Assembly (NCBI RefSeq): GCF_039543825.1
Contig: NZ_BAABKM010000003.1
Span: 186,001-250,000 of the forward strand
DNA from: Nocardioides conyzicola
GTDB taxonomy: Bacteria; Actinomycetota; Actinomycetes; Propionibacteriales; Nocardioidaceae
Direction of reading: 5' to 3'
DNA: 64,000 nucleotides
Below, in pieces: positions 47,683-54,849 of the stretch (within the stretch, counting starts at the first letter, position 1; each line of letters starts with the position of its first letter). The notes under the pieces were generated by a model. That model was not told where the DNA came from, made no database searches, and was given only the letters and a program-made list of their open reading frames with translations. The position numbers were made by a program, and so were the translations under genes.

Positions 47683-48158
47683 CGGTAGGTGTCCCACAGG
47701 GTGTTGAGGTCCATTCGCCCGAGGCCGTGGGTGACCCGGGCCTGGACGGACTCCAGCGGTACGTCGAGCACGTCCGCCACCTGGGCCTCGCTGAGGTCGG
47801 CGACGAAGCGCAGCACGACCGCCTGCAGCTCGTCGGCGTCCAGCGCACCGAGCTCGACCTCCAGCGCCCGTCGCAGGAGGACGGACTCCGTCTCGACCTC
47901 GACCGGGGGCGGCTCGACGGCCGGCTTCCCCGACCGCCGGCGCCTCTTGTGCAGGCAGCCGAGCACCGTCGCGTAGACGTAGGCGTCGACGTCGTCGGAC
48001 CGGCGTACCCGCTCCCAGTCGCGGTAGCACCGCGACAGACCGGCCTGCGCTACCTCTGCCGCCTCCTGCCGCCCGCAGCCGAGCAGCACCAGGGTGCGCA
48101 CGAGGAACGGCCAGCGTGCCGCGAGGTACGCCGCGAAGTCCGCATCGTTCCCGGGCAT
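47679..48158 (-). CDS. ECF sigma factor, SigE family
   Basis: A 159-residue RNA polymerase sigma factor with region 2 (DFAAYLAARWPFLVRTLVLL and AQAGLSRCYRDWERV) and region 4 (LDADELQAVVLRFVADLSEA, VADVLDVPLESVQARVTHGL). The group is the short SigE-type ECF family common in Nocardioides and Streptomyces. ATG 48158 was chosen because region 2 begins right after; longer frames run through other genes. It is coupled to the membrane protein downstream and lies 13 bases after an 85-residue gene behind gcvT. Confidence 0.88.
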   Translation of the reverse strand: MPGNDADFAAYLAARWPFLVRTLVLLGCGRQEAAEVAQAGLSRCYRDWERVRRSDDVDAYVYATVLGCLHKRRRRSGKPAVEPPPVEVETESVLLRRALEVELGALDADELQAVVLRFVADLSEAQVADVLDVPLESVQARVTHGLGRMDLNTLWDTYR

Positions 48159-48171
48159 GGCCGCATCCTGC

Positions 48172-48429
48172 TCAGGCGTGCAGCGACATCGGCCCGTAGA
48201 TCCGGCGGTCGCCGTCGAAGAGCACCACCGCGTCGACCCCCTCCGCGGCCAGGTCCGACCAGATCTCACCGACCCAGGACTCGGCGTCGGCCTGGCTGGC
48301 GAAGCGCTGCTCGCCGAGCTCGCCGGCGACGGCGACCTCGACCCCGGCACTGTTCTCCAGCCGCCACCACCAGGGGCGCTCGGCGAGCGTCGGCGGGCGG
48401 AAGGTCGGCGGCTGGTCGGGCAGGTTCAC
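48172..48429 (-). CDS. Small conserved protein of unknown function
   Basis: An 85-residue protein, MNLPDQPPTFRPPTLAERPW at the start, then a W-rich stretch and ...VDAVVLFDGDRRIYGPMSL. No motif or membrane segment is seen. It begins 3 bases after the gcvT stop and precedes the sigma factor by 13 bases, so it is probably cotranscribed from the gcvT promoter. I recognise it as a typical small actinobacterial hypothetical protein without known role. Confidence 0.75.
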   Translation of the reverse strand: MNLPDQPPTFRPPTLAERPWWWRLENSAGVEVAVAGELGEQRFASQADAESWVGEIWSDLAAEGVDAVVLFDGDRRIYGPMSLHA

Positions 48430-48432
48430 GGG

Positions 48433-49536
48433 TCAATCCTCTCGCACGGACGGGTCGAGGAAGGGCGGCTTCGAGAGCTGGAAGATCTCGCGCCGGCCCC
48501 GGATGTCGACGCCCACCTCGGCGTCGGCGGCCACGACGGCCGACACCAGCGCGAGCCCCACGCCCTTGCGCAGCGTCGGGGAGAAGGTGCCGGAGGTGAC
48601 CTCGCCGACCGGGATGTCGGCGGTCAGGCTCACGGACATGTGCGGGCGCGGGATGCCGCGGCCGGTGGCGACGATGCCGCGGAGCACCCGCCGGGGGCCG
48701 GCCTCGCGCTCGGCGCTCAGCACCTCGCGTCCCCAGAACGCGTCCTTCTTCCAGCCGACCGCCCAGCCGAGCCGTGCCTCGTTGGGCGTCACGTCGAGGG
48801 AGATGTCCTGGCCGTGCAGCGGGTAGCCCATCTCGGTGCGCAGCGTGTCGCGGGCGCCCAGGCCGCACGGGAGGATGCCGTACGCCGCGCCGGCGGCCAT
48901 GATCGCGTCCCACAGCGCGACGGCGACGTCGTTGGGGGCGATCAGCTCGTAGCCGCGCTCGCCGGTGTAGCCGGTGCGGCAGACCACGACCTCGGCGCCC
49001 TCGAAGGGCGCCACCGCGAAGGACATGTAGTCGTGGCCGACGGGGAAGCCGACCGCCGCGAGCACCTCGTCCGACTTCGTGCCCTGGACGGCGAGCACCG
49101 CGTGGTCGCGGTGCTCGTCGGTGACCGTGATGCCGTCGGGAGCCGCCGCAGCGAGCCGGCGTACGACCTCCGCGGTGTTGGCCGCGTTGGGGACCAGCAG
49201 CACCCGGTCCTCGCCGTACACGTAGGCGATCAGGTCGTCGACCACGCCGCCGGTCGCGTCGTCGCAGCACAGCGTGTACTGCGCCTGGCCCGGCCCGATC
49301 CGGCGCAGGTCGTTGGTGAGGGTGCTGTTGACGAAGTCGACCGCGCCGGGGCCCGTCACGGTCGCCTTGCCGAGGTGGCTGACGTCGAAGACGCCGACGG
49401 CCTCGCGGACGGCCGTGTGCTCCTTGACCACGCCGAAGGGGTACTCGAGCGGCATCGACCAGCCGCCGAAGGCCGAGAACTTCGCGCCCAGCGCCTCGTG
49501 ACGGTCGTGAAGCGGGGAACGGAGCAGGTCGGACAT
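48433..49536 (-). CDS. gcvT: Glycine cleavage system aminomethyltransferase (T protein)
   Basis: A 367-residue folate-binding enzyme that moves the methylene carbon of lipoate-bound glycine to tetrahydrofolate. The segments [34 protein letters not shown] and [20 protein letters not shown] match GcvT. ATG 49536 has a TAAGTT hexamer 7 bases upstream on its strand, so a leaderless start, and no glycine riboswitch can fit in the 31-base gap to pepA. The gene is monocistronic with respect to gcvH/gcvP, which are not in the window. Confidence 0.94.
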   Translation of the reverse strand: MSDLLRSPLHDRHEALGAKFSAFGGWSMPLEYPFGVVKEHTAVREAVGVFDVSHLGKATVTGPGAVDFVNSTLTNDLRRIGPGQAQYTLCCDDATGGVVDDLIAYVYGEDRVLLVPNAANTAEVVRRLAAAAPDGITVTDEHRDHAVLAVQGTKSDEVLAAVGFPVGHDYMSFAVAPFEGAEVVVCRTGYTGERGYELIAPNDVAVALWDAIMAAGAAYGILPCGLGARDTLRTEMGYPLHGQDISLDVTPNEARLGWAVGWKKDAFWGREVLSAEREAGPRRVLRGIVATGRGIPRPHMSVSLTADIPVGEVTSGTFSPTLRKGVGLALVSAVVAADAEVGVDIRGRREIFQLSKPPFLDPSVRED

Positions 49537-49543
49537 GGCGGCG

Positions 49544-49549
49544 AACTTA
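49544..49549 (-). promoter_or_regulatory. -10 element of leaderless gcvT promoter
   Basis: TAAGTT on the minus strand, 7 bases before ATG 49536. The whole divergent gap to pepA is 31 bases and holds both -10 hexamers, 6 bases apart. Confidence 0.6.
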
Positions 49550-49555
49550 CCCGAC

Positions 49556-49561
49556 TATCCT
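49556..49561 (+). promoter_or_regulatory. -10 element of leaderless pepA promoter
   Basis: TATCCT, 6 bases before GTG 49568. It decides the start at GTG rather than 11 codons upstream, where the frame would overlap gcvT. Confidence 0.65.
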
Positions 49562-49567
49562 GCGTCG

Positions 49568-51082
49568 GTGACGACCTACACCCTGCGCAGTGCCAACCCC
49601 GCGAAGACCCGATGCGACGCGGTGGTCGTCGGGGTCGTCCAGACCGCGAAGGGTGCCGAGCTCGCGGAGGGCGCCGACGAGGTCGGCAAGGCCTACGGGC
49701 GCAAGCTCCGCCCGCTCCTCGCCACCCTCGGGGTGACCGGCAAGGCCGGCGAGACGGTGAAGATCCCGACCTCCGGCACCCTCGCCTCGCCGCTGCTGGT
49801 CCTGGTCGGCCTGGGCAAGAAGGCCGACCCCGTCGCCGTACGCCGCGCCGCCGGCGTCGCCGCGCGCTCGGTCGGCAACGCGGCCTCCGTGGCCGTCGCC
49901 CTGCCGGCGGGCTCGCCGGAGCTGGTCCGCGCGGTCACCGAGGGGCACCTGCTGGGCGGCTACGCGTTCACGGCGTACAAGTCCGGTGGGGCCAAGCAGG
50001 AGTCGAAGAGCTCGGCGCCGGGCGAGGTCGTGGTGCTGAGCGAGGGGGCGCGGCGCAAGGACTTCACGACCGCCTTCGAGGAGGCGCAGCTGGTCGCCGG
50101 CGCCGTCGCGGCGACCCGCGACTGGGTCAACACGCCGCCCGGCGACCTCACCCCGCCGGCCTTCGCCGACGCGGTCGTCGCCGCGACCAAGGAGCTGACC
50201 AAGGGCCGCGGCGCGCCCAAGGTCGCGATCACCGTCCACGACGAGAAGGCGCTCGCCGAGCTCGGCTGCGGCGGCATCCTCGGGGTCGGTGCCGGGTCGG
50301 ACGCACCGCCGCGGCTGGTCGAGCTCAGCTACTCCCCCAAGGGCGCGCAGCACCACCTGGCGCTGGTCGGCAAGGGCATCACCTTCGACTCCGGCGGCCT
50401 CACCATCAAGCCCGCCGCGAGCATGCACGAGATGAAGTCCGACATGGCCGGCGCGGCCGCGGTCGTGCAGGCGACGTACGTCATCGCGGCGCTGGGGCTG
50501 CCGATCAGGGTCAGCACGTTCGTGCCGATGGCCGAGAACATGGTGTCCGGCAACGCCGTACGCCCGGGTGACGTGCTCACGATCTATGGCGGCACCACGG
50601 TCGAGGTGACCAACACCGACGCCGAGGGTCGGCTGGTCCTGGCCGACGCCCTGGTCTGGGCGACCGAGCAGAAGCCCGACATGATCCTCGACGTCGCGAC
50701 GCTGACCGGGCACATGGTGGTCGCGCTCGGCGACAAGGTCGCCGGCGTGATGGGGTCGTCGCCGATCGTGGACGACGTGCTCGCCGCCGCTGCCGTCGCC
50801 GGTGAGGAGATGTGGCCGATGCCGATCCCCGAGGGCATGACCGAGCGGATCCACAGCAGCAAGATCGCCGACCTCGCCCAGCACGACTGGGTCCGCTGGG
50901 GCGGCGGCCTCTTCGCCGCGGCGTTCCTGCGCGAGTTCACCGCCGGGATCCCGTGGGCCCACCTCGACATCGCCGGCCCGTCGTTCAACTCCGGCGGCGC
51001 GTTCGGTCACGTCACCCCCGGCGGCACCGGCGTCGCCGTCGCCACGGTGGTCGACTACGCCCGGGCGCTGGCGGCGAAGTAG
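49568..51082 (+). CDS. pepA: Leucyl aminopeptidase (M17 family)
   Basis: A 504-residue dinuclear-metal exopeptidase that removes N-terminal residues. The active-site signature NTDAEGRLVLADAL is intact, with the metal-binding blocks VGKGITFDSGGL and MKSDMAGAAAVV. The start GTG 49568 (VTTYTLRSANPAKT) is set by the leaderless promoter. It is divergent from gcvT, the same neighbourhood as pepB and gcvT in mycobacteria. Confidence 0.95.
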   Translation: MTTYTLRSANPAKTRCDAVVVGVVQTAKGAELAEGADEVGKAYGRKLRPLLATLGVTGKAGETVKIPTSGTLASPLLVLVGLGKKADPVAVRRAAGVAARSVGNAASVAVALPAGSPELVRAVTEGHLLGGYAFTAYKSGGAKQESKSSAPGEVVVLSEGARRKDFTTAFEEAQLVAGAVAATRDWVNTPPGDLTPPAFADAVVAATKELTKGRGAPKVAITVHDEKALAELGCGGILGVGAGSDAPPRLVELSYSPKGAQHHLALVGKGITFDSGGLTIKPAASMHEMKSDMAGAAAVVQATYVIAALGLPIRVSTFVPMAENMVSGNAVRPGDVLTIYGGTTVEVTNTDAEGRLVLADALVWATEQKPDMILDVATLTGHMVVALGDKVAGVMGSSPIVDDVLAAAAVAGEEMWPMPIPEGMTERIHSSKIADLAQHDWVRWGGGLFAAAFLREFTAGIPWAHLDIAGPSFNSGGAFGHVTPGGTGVAVATVVDYARALAAK

Positions 51083-51101
51083 GGCGCGAGCTTCGTCAGC
51101 C

Positions 51102-51470
51102 CTACAACCCGCCCTGCAGCTTCTTGCGCCGGTTGTAGTCGCGCATCCGCTGGGGCACGCCGACCACGGCGGCGTCGTACGACGGGATCTGCTGCTTGTT
51201 GCAGAAGTCGTGCGCCCACTTGGCGGACGGCACGCGGCGGCGGGTCCACTCGCCGTCGTGGGCGACGAGCAGGAGCGTCACGTCACTGACCGCGGTGCGG
51301 GGCTCGACGAAGCCCTCGACGCCGCGGCGCTCGGCCACCCAGGTGAAGAGGTGGTCGAGGTCCATCGAGTCGGCCGCCCGGACCCGGGTCGAGCCGGTGC
51401 GCGCCGCGTTGCGGGAGGGGGCGCTCATCTTGACCTTCGACCCGCGGCGGAGGCGGTCCATCCATGACAT
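51102..51470 (-). CDS. Conserved protein of unknown function
   Basis: A 122-residue basic protein: MSWMDRLRRGSKVKMSAPSR, then a central region (DHLFTWVAERRGVEGFVEPR, VTLLLVAHDGEWTRRR) and the end MRDYNRRKKLQGGL. No known domain is recognised; it is probably a cytoplasmic small alpha/beta protein. The ATG at 51470 was chosen as the first with conserved-looking sequence; an upstream extension covers the gap to lpdA. It is convergent with pepA, and the two stop codons lie at the ends of the inverted repeat TAGGGC...GCCCTA (51080-51104). Confidence 0.72.
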   Translation of the reverse strand: MSWMDRLRRGSKVKMSAPSRNAARTGSTRVRAADSMDLDHLFTWVAERRGVEGFVEPRTAVSDVTLLLVAHDGEWTRRRVPSAKWAHDFCNKQQIPSYDAAVVGVPQRMRDYNRRKKLQGGL

Positions 51471-51573
51471 ACGGACAAGTGTGCCAACCCCGGGCACGCA
51501 GCGGGGGCACAAGCCCCGAGAAGGTGACCGCCCGGTAGCCAGAGGGCGGTGTGGACTGCCGGGTCAGAAGTGC

Positions 51574-51579
51574 AAAGAT
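51574..51579 (+). promoter_or_regulatory. -10 element candidate for lpdA
   Basis: AAAGAT, 6 bases before GTG 51586, in the same 12-base context (GCAAAGATGGTC) as the lhr promoter at 7754-7765. Confidence 0.5.
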
Positions 51580-51585
51580 GGTCGC

Positions 51586-52965
51586 GTGCCGGACACCGAC
51601 TTCGATGTACTGATCCTCGGTGCGGGCTCGGGTGGCTACGCCTGCGCCCTCCGCGCCGCCCAGCTCGGGCTGAAGGTCGGCCTGGTCGAGAAGGGCAACC
51701 TCGGCGGCACCTGTCTGCACGTCGGCTGCATCCCGACGAAGGCGCTGCTGCACGCCGCGGAGATCGCCGACCAGACCCGCGAGTCGGAGACGTTCGGCAT
51801 CCGCGCGACGCTCGAGGGCGTCGACATGGCCGGCGTCAACGCCTACAAGGACGGTGTCGTCTCCCGCCTCTTCAAGGGCCTCGCCGGCCTGATCAAGGGC
51901 CGCGGCATCACCGTCATCGAGGGCTCCGGCCGGCTCACCGGCCCGAAGCAGGTGACCGTCGGCGACACGACGTACTCCGGCACGCACGTGGTGCTCGCCT
52001 CCGGCTCGTACGCCCGCAGCCTGCCCGGCCTCGAGATCGACGGCGAGCGGGTGATCACCTCCGAGCACGCGCTCCGGCTCGACCGCGTCCCCGCGTCGGT
52101 GGTCGTGCTCGGCGGCGGCGTCATCGGCTGCGAGTTCGCGAGCGTGTGGCGCAGCTTCGGGGCCGAGGTCACGATCGTCGAGGCGCTCCCCCGGCTGCTG
52201 GCCGTCGAGGACGAGGCGTCGTCGAAGGCCCTCGAGCGCGCCTTCCGCAAGCGCAAGATCGCGTTCCGCACCGGCACGCCCTTCCAGAGCGTCAAGCACA
52301 CCGAGACCGGCGTCGCCGTGACCGTCGAGGGCGGTGACGTGATCGAGGCCGACCTGCTCCTCGTGGCCGTCGGCCGCGGACCGGTCACCGAGGGACTCGG
52401 GTACGACGAGCAGGGCGTCGCCATGGACCGCGGGTTCGTGCTCGCCGACGACCGCTGCCGCACCAACCTCGAGGGCGTCTACGCCGTCGGCGACATCGTG
52501 CCCGGCCTGCAGCTCGCGCACCGCGGCTTCCAGCAGGGCATCTTCGTCGCCGAGGACATCGCCGGGCTCGACCCGCAGCCGATCGACGAGGCCGGCATCC
52601 CGCGGGTCACCTACTCGCACCCCGAGGTCGCGTCGGTCGGCCTCGACGAGGCGACCGCTGCCTCGACGTACGGCGTCGACGGCATCGAGACCCTCACCTA
52701 CGACCTCGGCGGCAACGGCAAGAGCCAGATCCTCAAGACCCAGGGGTTCGTGAAGCTGATCCGCCGCAAGGACGGACCGGTCATCGGCGTGCACCTGGTC
52801 GGCGACCGGGTCGGCGAGCTGATCGGCGAGGCCCAGCTGATCTACAACTGGGAGGCGCACGCCGAGGACGTCGCGCCCCTGGTGCACGCCCACCCGACGC
52901 AGAACGAGGCGCTGGGCGAGGCCCACCTCGCGCTCGCCGGCAAGCCCCTGCACGCGCACGCCTGA
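51586..52965 (+). CDS. lpdA: Dihydrolipoyl dehydrogenase (E3)
   Basis: A 459-residue FAD disulfide reductase that reoxidises the lipoamide of 2-oxoacid dehydrogenases and of the glycine cleavage system. The FAD motif [10 protein letters not shown], redox motif [17 protein letters not shown] (Cys-x4-Cys), NAD motif [10 protein letters not shown] and the C-terminal His in [12 protein letters not shown] are all present. GTG 51586 is chosen by promoter spacing and by the family N terminus [10 protein letters not shown]. It is followed after 38 bases by sucB. Confidence 0.96.
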   Translation: MPDTDFDVLILGAGSGGYACALRAAQLGLKVGLVEKGNLGGTCLHVGCIPTKALLHAAEIADQTRESETFGIRATLEGVDMAGVNAYKDGVVSRLFKGLAGLIKGRGITVIEGSGRLTGPKQVTVGDTTYSGTHVVLASGSYARSLPGLEIDGERVITSEHALRLDRVPASVVVLGGGVIGCEFASVWRSFGAEVTIVEALPRLLAVEDEASSKALERAFRKRKIAFRTGTPFQSVKHTETGVAVTVEGGDVIEADLLLVAVGRGPVTEGLGYDEQGVAMDRGFVLADDRCRTNLEGVYAVGDIVPGLQLAHRGFQQGIFVAEDIAGLDPQPIDEAGIPRVTYSHPEVASVGLDEATAASTYGVDGIETLTYDLGGNGKSQILKTQGFVKLIRRKDGPVIGVHLVGDRVGELIGEAQLIYNWEAHAEDVAPLVHAHPTQNEALGEAHLALAGKPLHAHA

Positions 52966-53003
52966 TAAACCAGACCTACCAGCACTCGAAGCGAAGGAAC
53001 TCC

Positions 53004-54779
53004 ATGGCCACCGAAGTCAACCTCCCGGCACTCGGCGAGTCCGTCACCGAAGGCACCGTCACCCGCTGGCTCAAGCAGGTCGGCGACTCGGTGGCGGTCG
53101 ACGAGCCGTTGCTGGAGGTGTCGACCGACAAGGTCGACACCGAGATCCCCTCCCCGGTGGCCGGCACCCTGCTGGAGATCAAGGCCAACGAGGACGACAC
53201 CGTCGAGGTCGGCGCCGTGCTGGCCGTGATCGGCGACGAGGGCGAGGGCGGCGGCGAGTCGTCGCAGCAGGCCGAGCCCGAGGCCGCGCCGGAGCCCGAG
53301 GAGGAGAAGGCCCAGGAGCCCGAGGCCGTCGAGGAGCCTGCTCCCGCGGGTGAGGAGGTCGAGAAGCCGGCCGCCGAGACCAAGCCCGCCGGTGGCGGCG
53401 GTACGTCGGTCACGCTCCCCGCCCTGGGTGAGTCGGTCACCGAGGGCACCGTCACCCGCTGGCTCAAGCAGGTCGGCGACGACGTGGCCGTCGACGAGCC
53501 GTTGCTGGAGGTCTCCACCGACAAGGTCGACACCGAGATCCCCTCCCCGGTCGCCGGGACGCTCCTGGAGATCAAGGTCCAGGAGGACGAGACGGTCGAG
53601 GTCGGCGCCGAGCTGGCCGTGGTCGGCGACGGCTCTGCCGCGCCCGCCGCCGAGGAGAAGCAGCCGGAGCCCGAGCCGGAGCCGACCCCCGAGCCGGAGC
53701 CGGAGCCCGAGCCCGAGCCGGAGCCCGCCCCGAAGGCCGAGGAGAAGAAGCCGGAGCCCGCCCAGCAGGCCGAGGCACCCGCACCGAGCGCCCAGTCCCC
53801 GTCGACCGAGGACCCGGAGCAGTCGTCCGGCAGCGCCGAGGGCGCGGGCTACGTGACCCCGCTCGTCCGCAAGCTCGCGAGCCAGCACGGGGTCGACCTG
53901 GCGTCGGTCAGCGGCTCGGGCGTCGGCGGCCGGATCCGCAAGCAGGACGTCCTGGACGCAGCGGCCCGGGCGCAGCAGGCCGCGCAGCAGGCCGCGCCCG
54001 CCGCTCCGGCGGCGGCGCCGGCTGCGGCCTCTGCCTCGGCCTCGCCGGTGCCGGTCAGCCCGTCGCCGCTGCGCGGCAAGACCGAGAAGATCTCGCGGCT
54101 GCGCAAGATCATCGCCAGCCGGATGGTCGAGTCGCTGCAGACGTCGGCCCAGCTGACCCAGGTCGTCGAGGTCGACGTCACCAACATCGCGCGGATGCGC
54201 GAGAGCGTGAAGGCCGACTTCCTCGCCCGCGAGGGCGTCAAGCTGACGTACCTGCCGTTCTTCGCCAAGGCCGCGATCGACGCGCTGAAGCAGCACCCGT
54301 CGCTCAACGCGACCCTCGACACCGAGGCCGGCGAGGTGACCTACTTCGACCGCGAGCACGTCGCGTTCGCCGTGGACACCGAGAAGGGCCTGCTGACGCC
54401 GGTCGTCAAGGACGCCGGCGACCTGTCGGTGGCCGGCCTGGCGAAGAAGATCGCCGACGTCGCCGAGCGCACCCGCACCAACAAGATCGGGCCGGACGAG
54501 CTCTCGGGCGGCACCTTCACGATCACCAACCTGGGCAGCTTCGGGGCCCTGTGGGACACCCCGATCATCAACAAGCCGCAGGTGGCGATCCTCGGCCCCG
54601 GTGCCGTGGTCAAGCGACCGGTCGTCATCGACGACCCGAACCTCGGCGAGACGATCGCGATCCGCTACATGGTCTACCTGGCCCTGACCTACGACCACCA
54701 GCTGGTCGACGGCGCCGACGCTGGCCGCTTCCTGCGTGAGGTCAAGCAGCGCCTCGAGGCCGGTCAGTTCGAGGTCTGA
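53004..54779 (+). CDS. sucB: 2-oxoacid dehydrogenase E2, dihydrolipoamide succinyltransferase type
   Basis: A 591-residue acyltransferase with two lipoyl domains (about residues 1-80 and 135-215, each with [17 protein letters not shown] carrying the lipoylated Lys), a Glu/Pro linker, an E1/E3-binding domain ([19 protein letters not shown]) and the C-terminal catalytic domain ([15 protein letters not shown]). The actinobacterial two-lipoyl E2 is used by pyruvate dehydrogenase and sometimes 2-oxoglutarate dehydrogenase, so the name sucB is conventional. The ATG has a GAAGGA ribosome site. It is an operon with lpdA and ends before a strong palindrome. Confidence 0.93.
   Translation: MATEVNLPALGESVTEGTVTRWLKQVGDSVAVDEPLLEVSTDKVDTEIPSPVAGTLLEIKANEDDTVEVGAVLAVIGDEGEGGGESSQQAEPEAAPEPEEEKAQEPEAVEEPAPAGEEVEKPAAETKPAGGGGTSVTLPALGESVTEGTVTRWLKQVGDDVAVDEPLLEVSTDKVDTEIPSPVAGTLLEIKVQEDETVEVGAELAVVGDGSAAPAAEEKQPEPEPEPTPEPEPEPEPEPEPAPKAEEKKPEPAQQAEAPAPSAQSPSTEDPEQSSGSAEGAGYVTPLVRKLASQHGVDLASVSGSGVGGRIRKQDVLDAAARAQQAAQQAAPAAPAAAPAAASASASPVPVSPSPLRGKTEKISRLRKIIASRMVESLQTSAQLTQVVEVDVTNIARMRESVKADFLAREGVKLTYLPFFAKAAIDALKQHPSLNATLDTEAGEVTYFDREHVAFAVDTEKGLLTPVVKDAGDLSVAGLAKKIADVAERTRTNKIGPDELSGGTFTITNLGSFGALWDTPIINKPQVAILGPGAVVKRPVVIDDPNLGETIAIRYMVYLALTYDHQLVDGADAGRFLREVKQRLEAGQFEV
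53664..53729 (+). repeat. Low-complexity Glu-Pro repeat in the sucB linker
   Basis: Alternating GAG/CC(G/C) codons encode an EPEP... linker between the second lipoyl domain and the E1/E3-binding domain. It is a swinging-arm spacer of a kind that varies in length. Confidence 0.8.
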
Positions 54780-54792
54780 GCAGTCAGCAGCA

Positions 54793-54837
54793 CGCCGAGT
54801 CGGCGCCAGATTCGTGCAATCTGGCGCCGACTCGGCG
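54793..54837. terminator. Perfect 20-base-pair hairpin between sucB and hybrid kinase genes
   Basis: CGCCGAGTCGGCGCCAGATT, loop CGTGC, then the exact reverse complement. It lies 13 bases after the sucB stop and 12 bases after the stop of the convergent kinase gene, a suitable bidirectional terminator. The arm itself contains the palindromes GCCGA-G-TCGGC and GGCGCC. Confidence 0.75.
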
Positions 54838-54849
54838 ATTTCAGGGATC

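Noticed and set aside
51080..51104. TAGGGC...GCCCTA as a terminator between pepA and the convergent gene
   Set aside because: Six-base arms with a 13-base loop formed mainly by the two stop codons themselves; likely coincidence.
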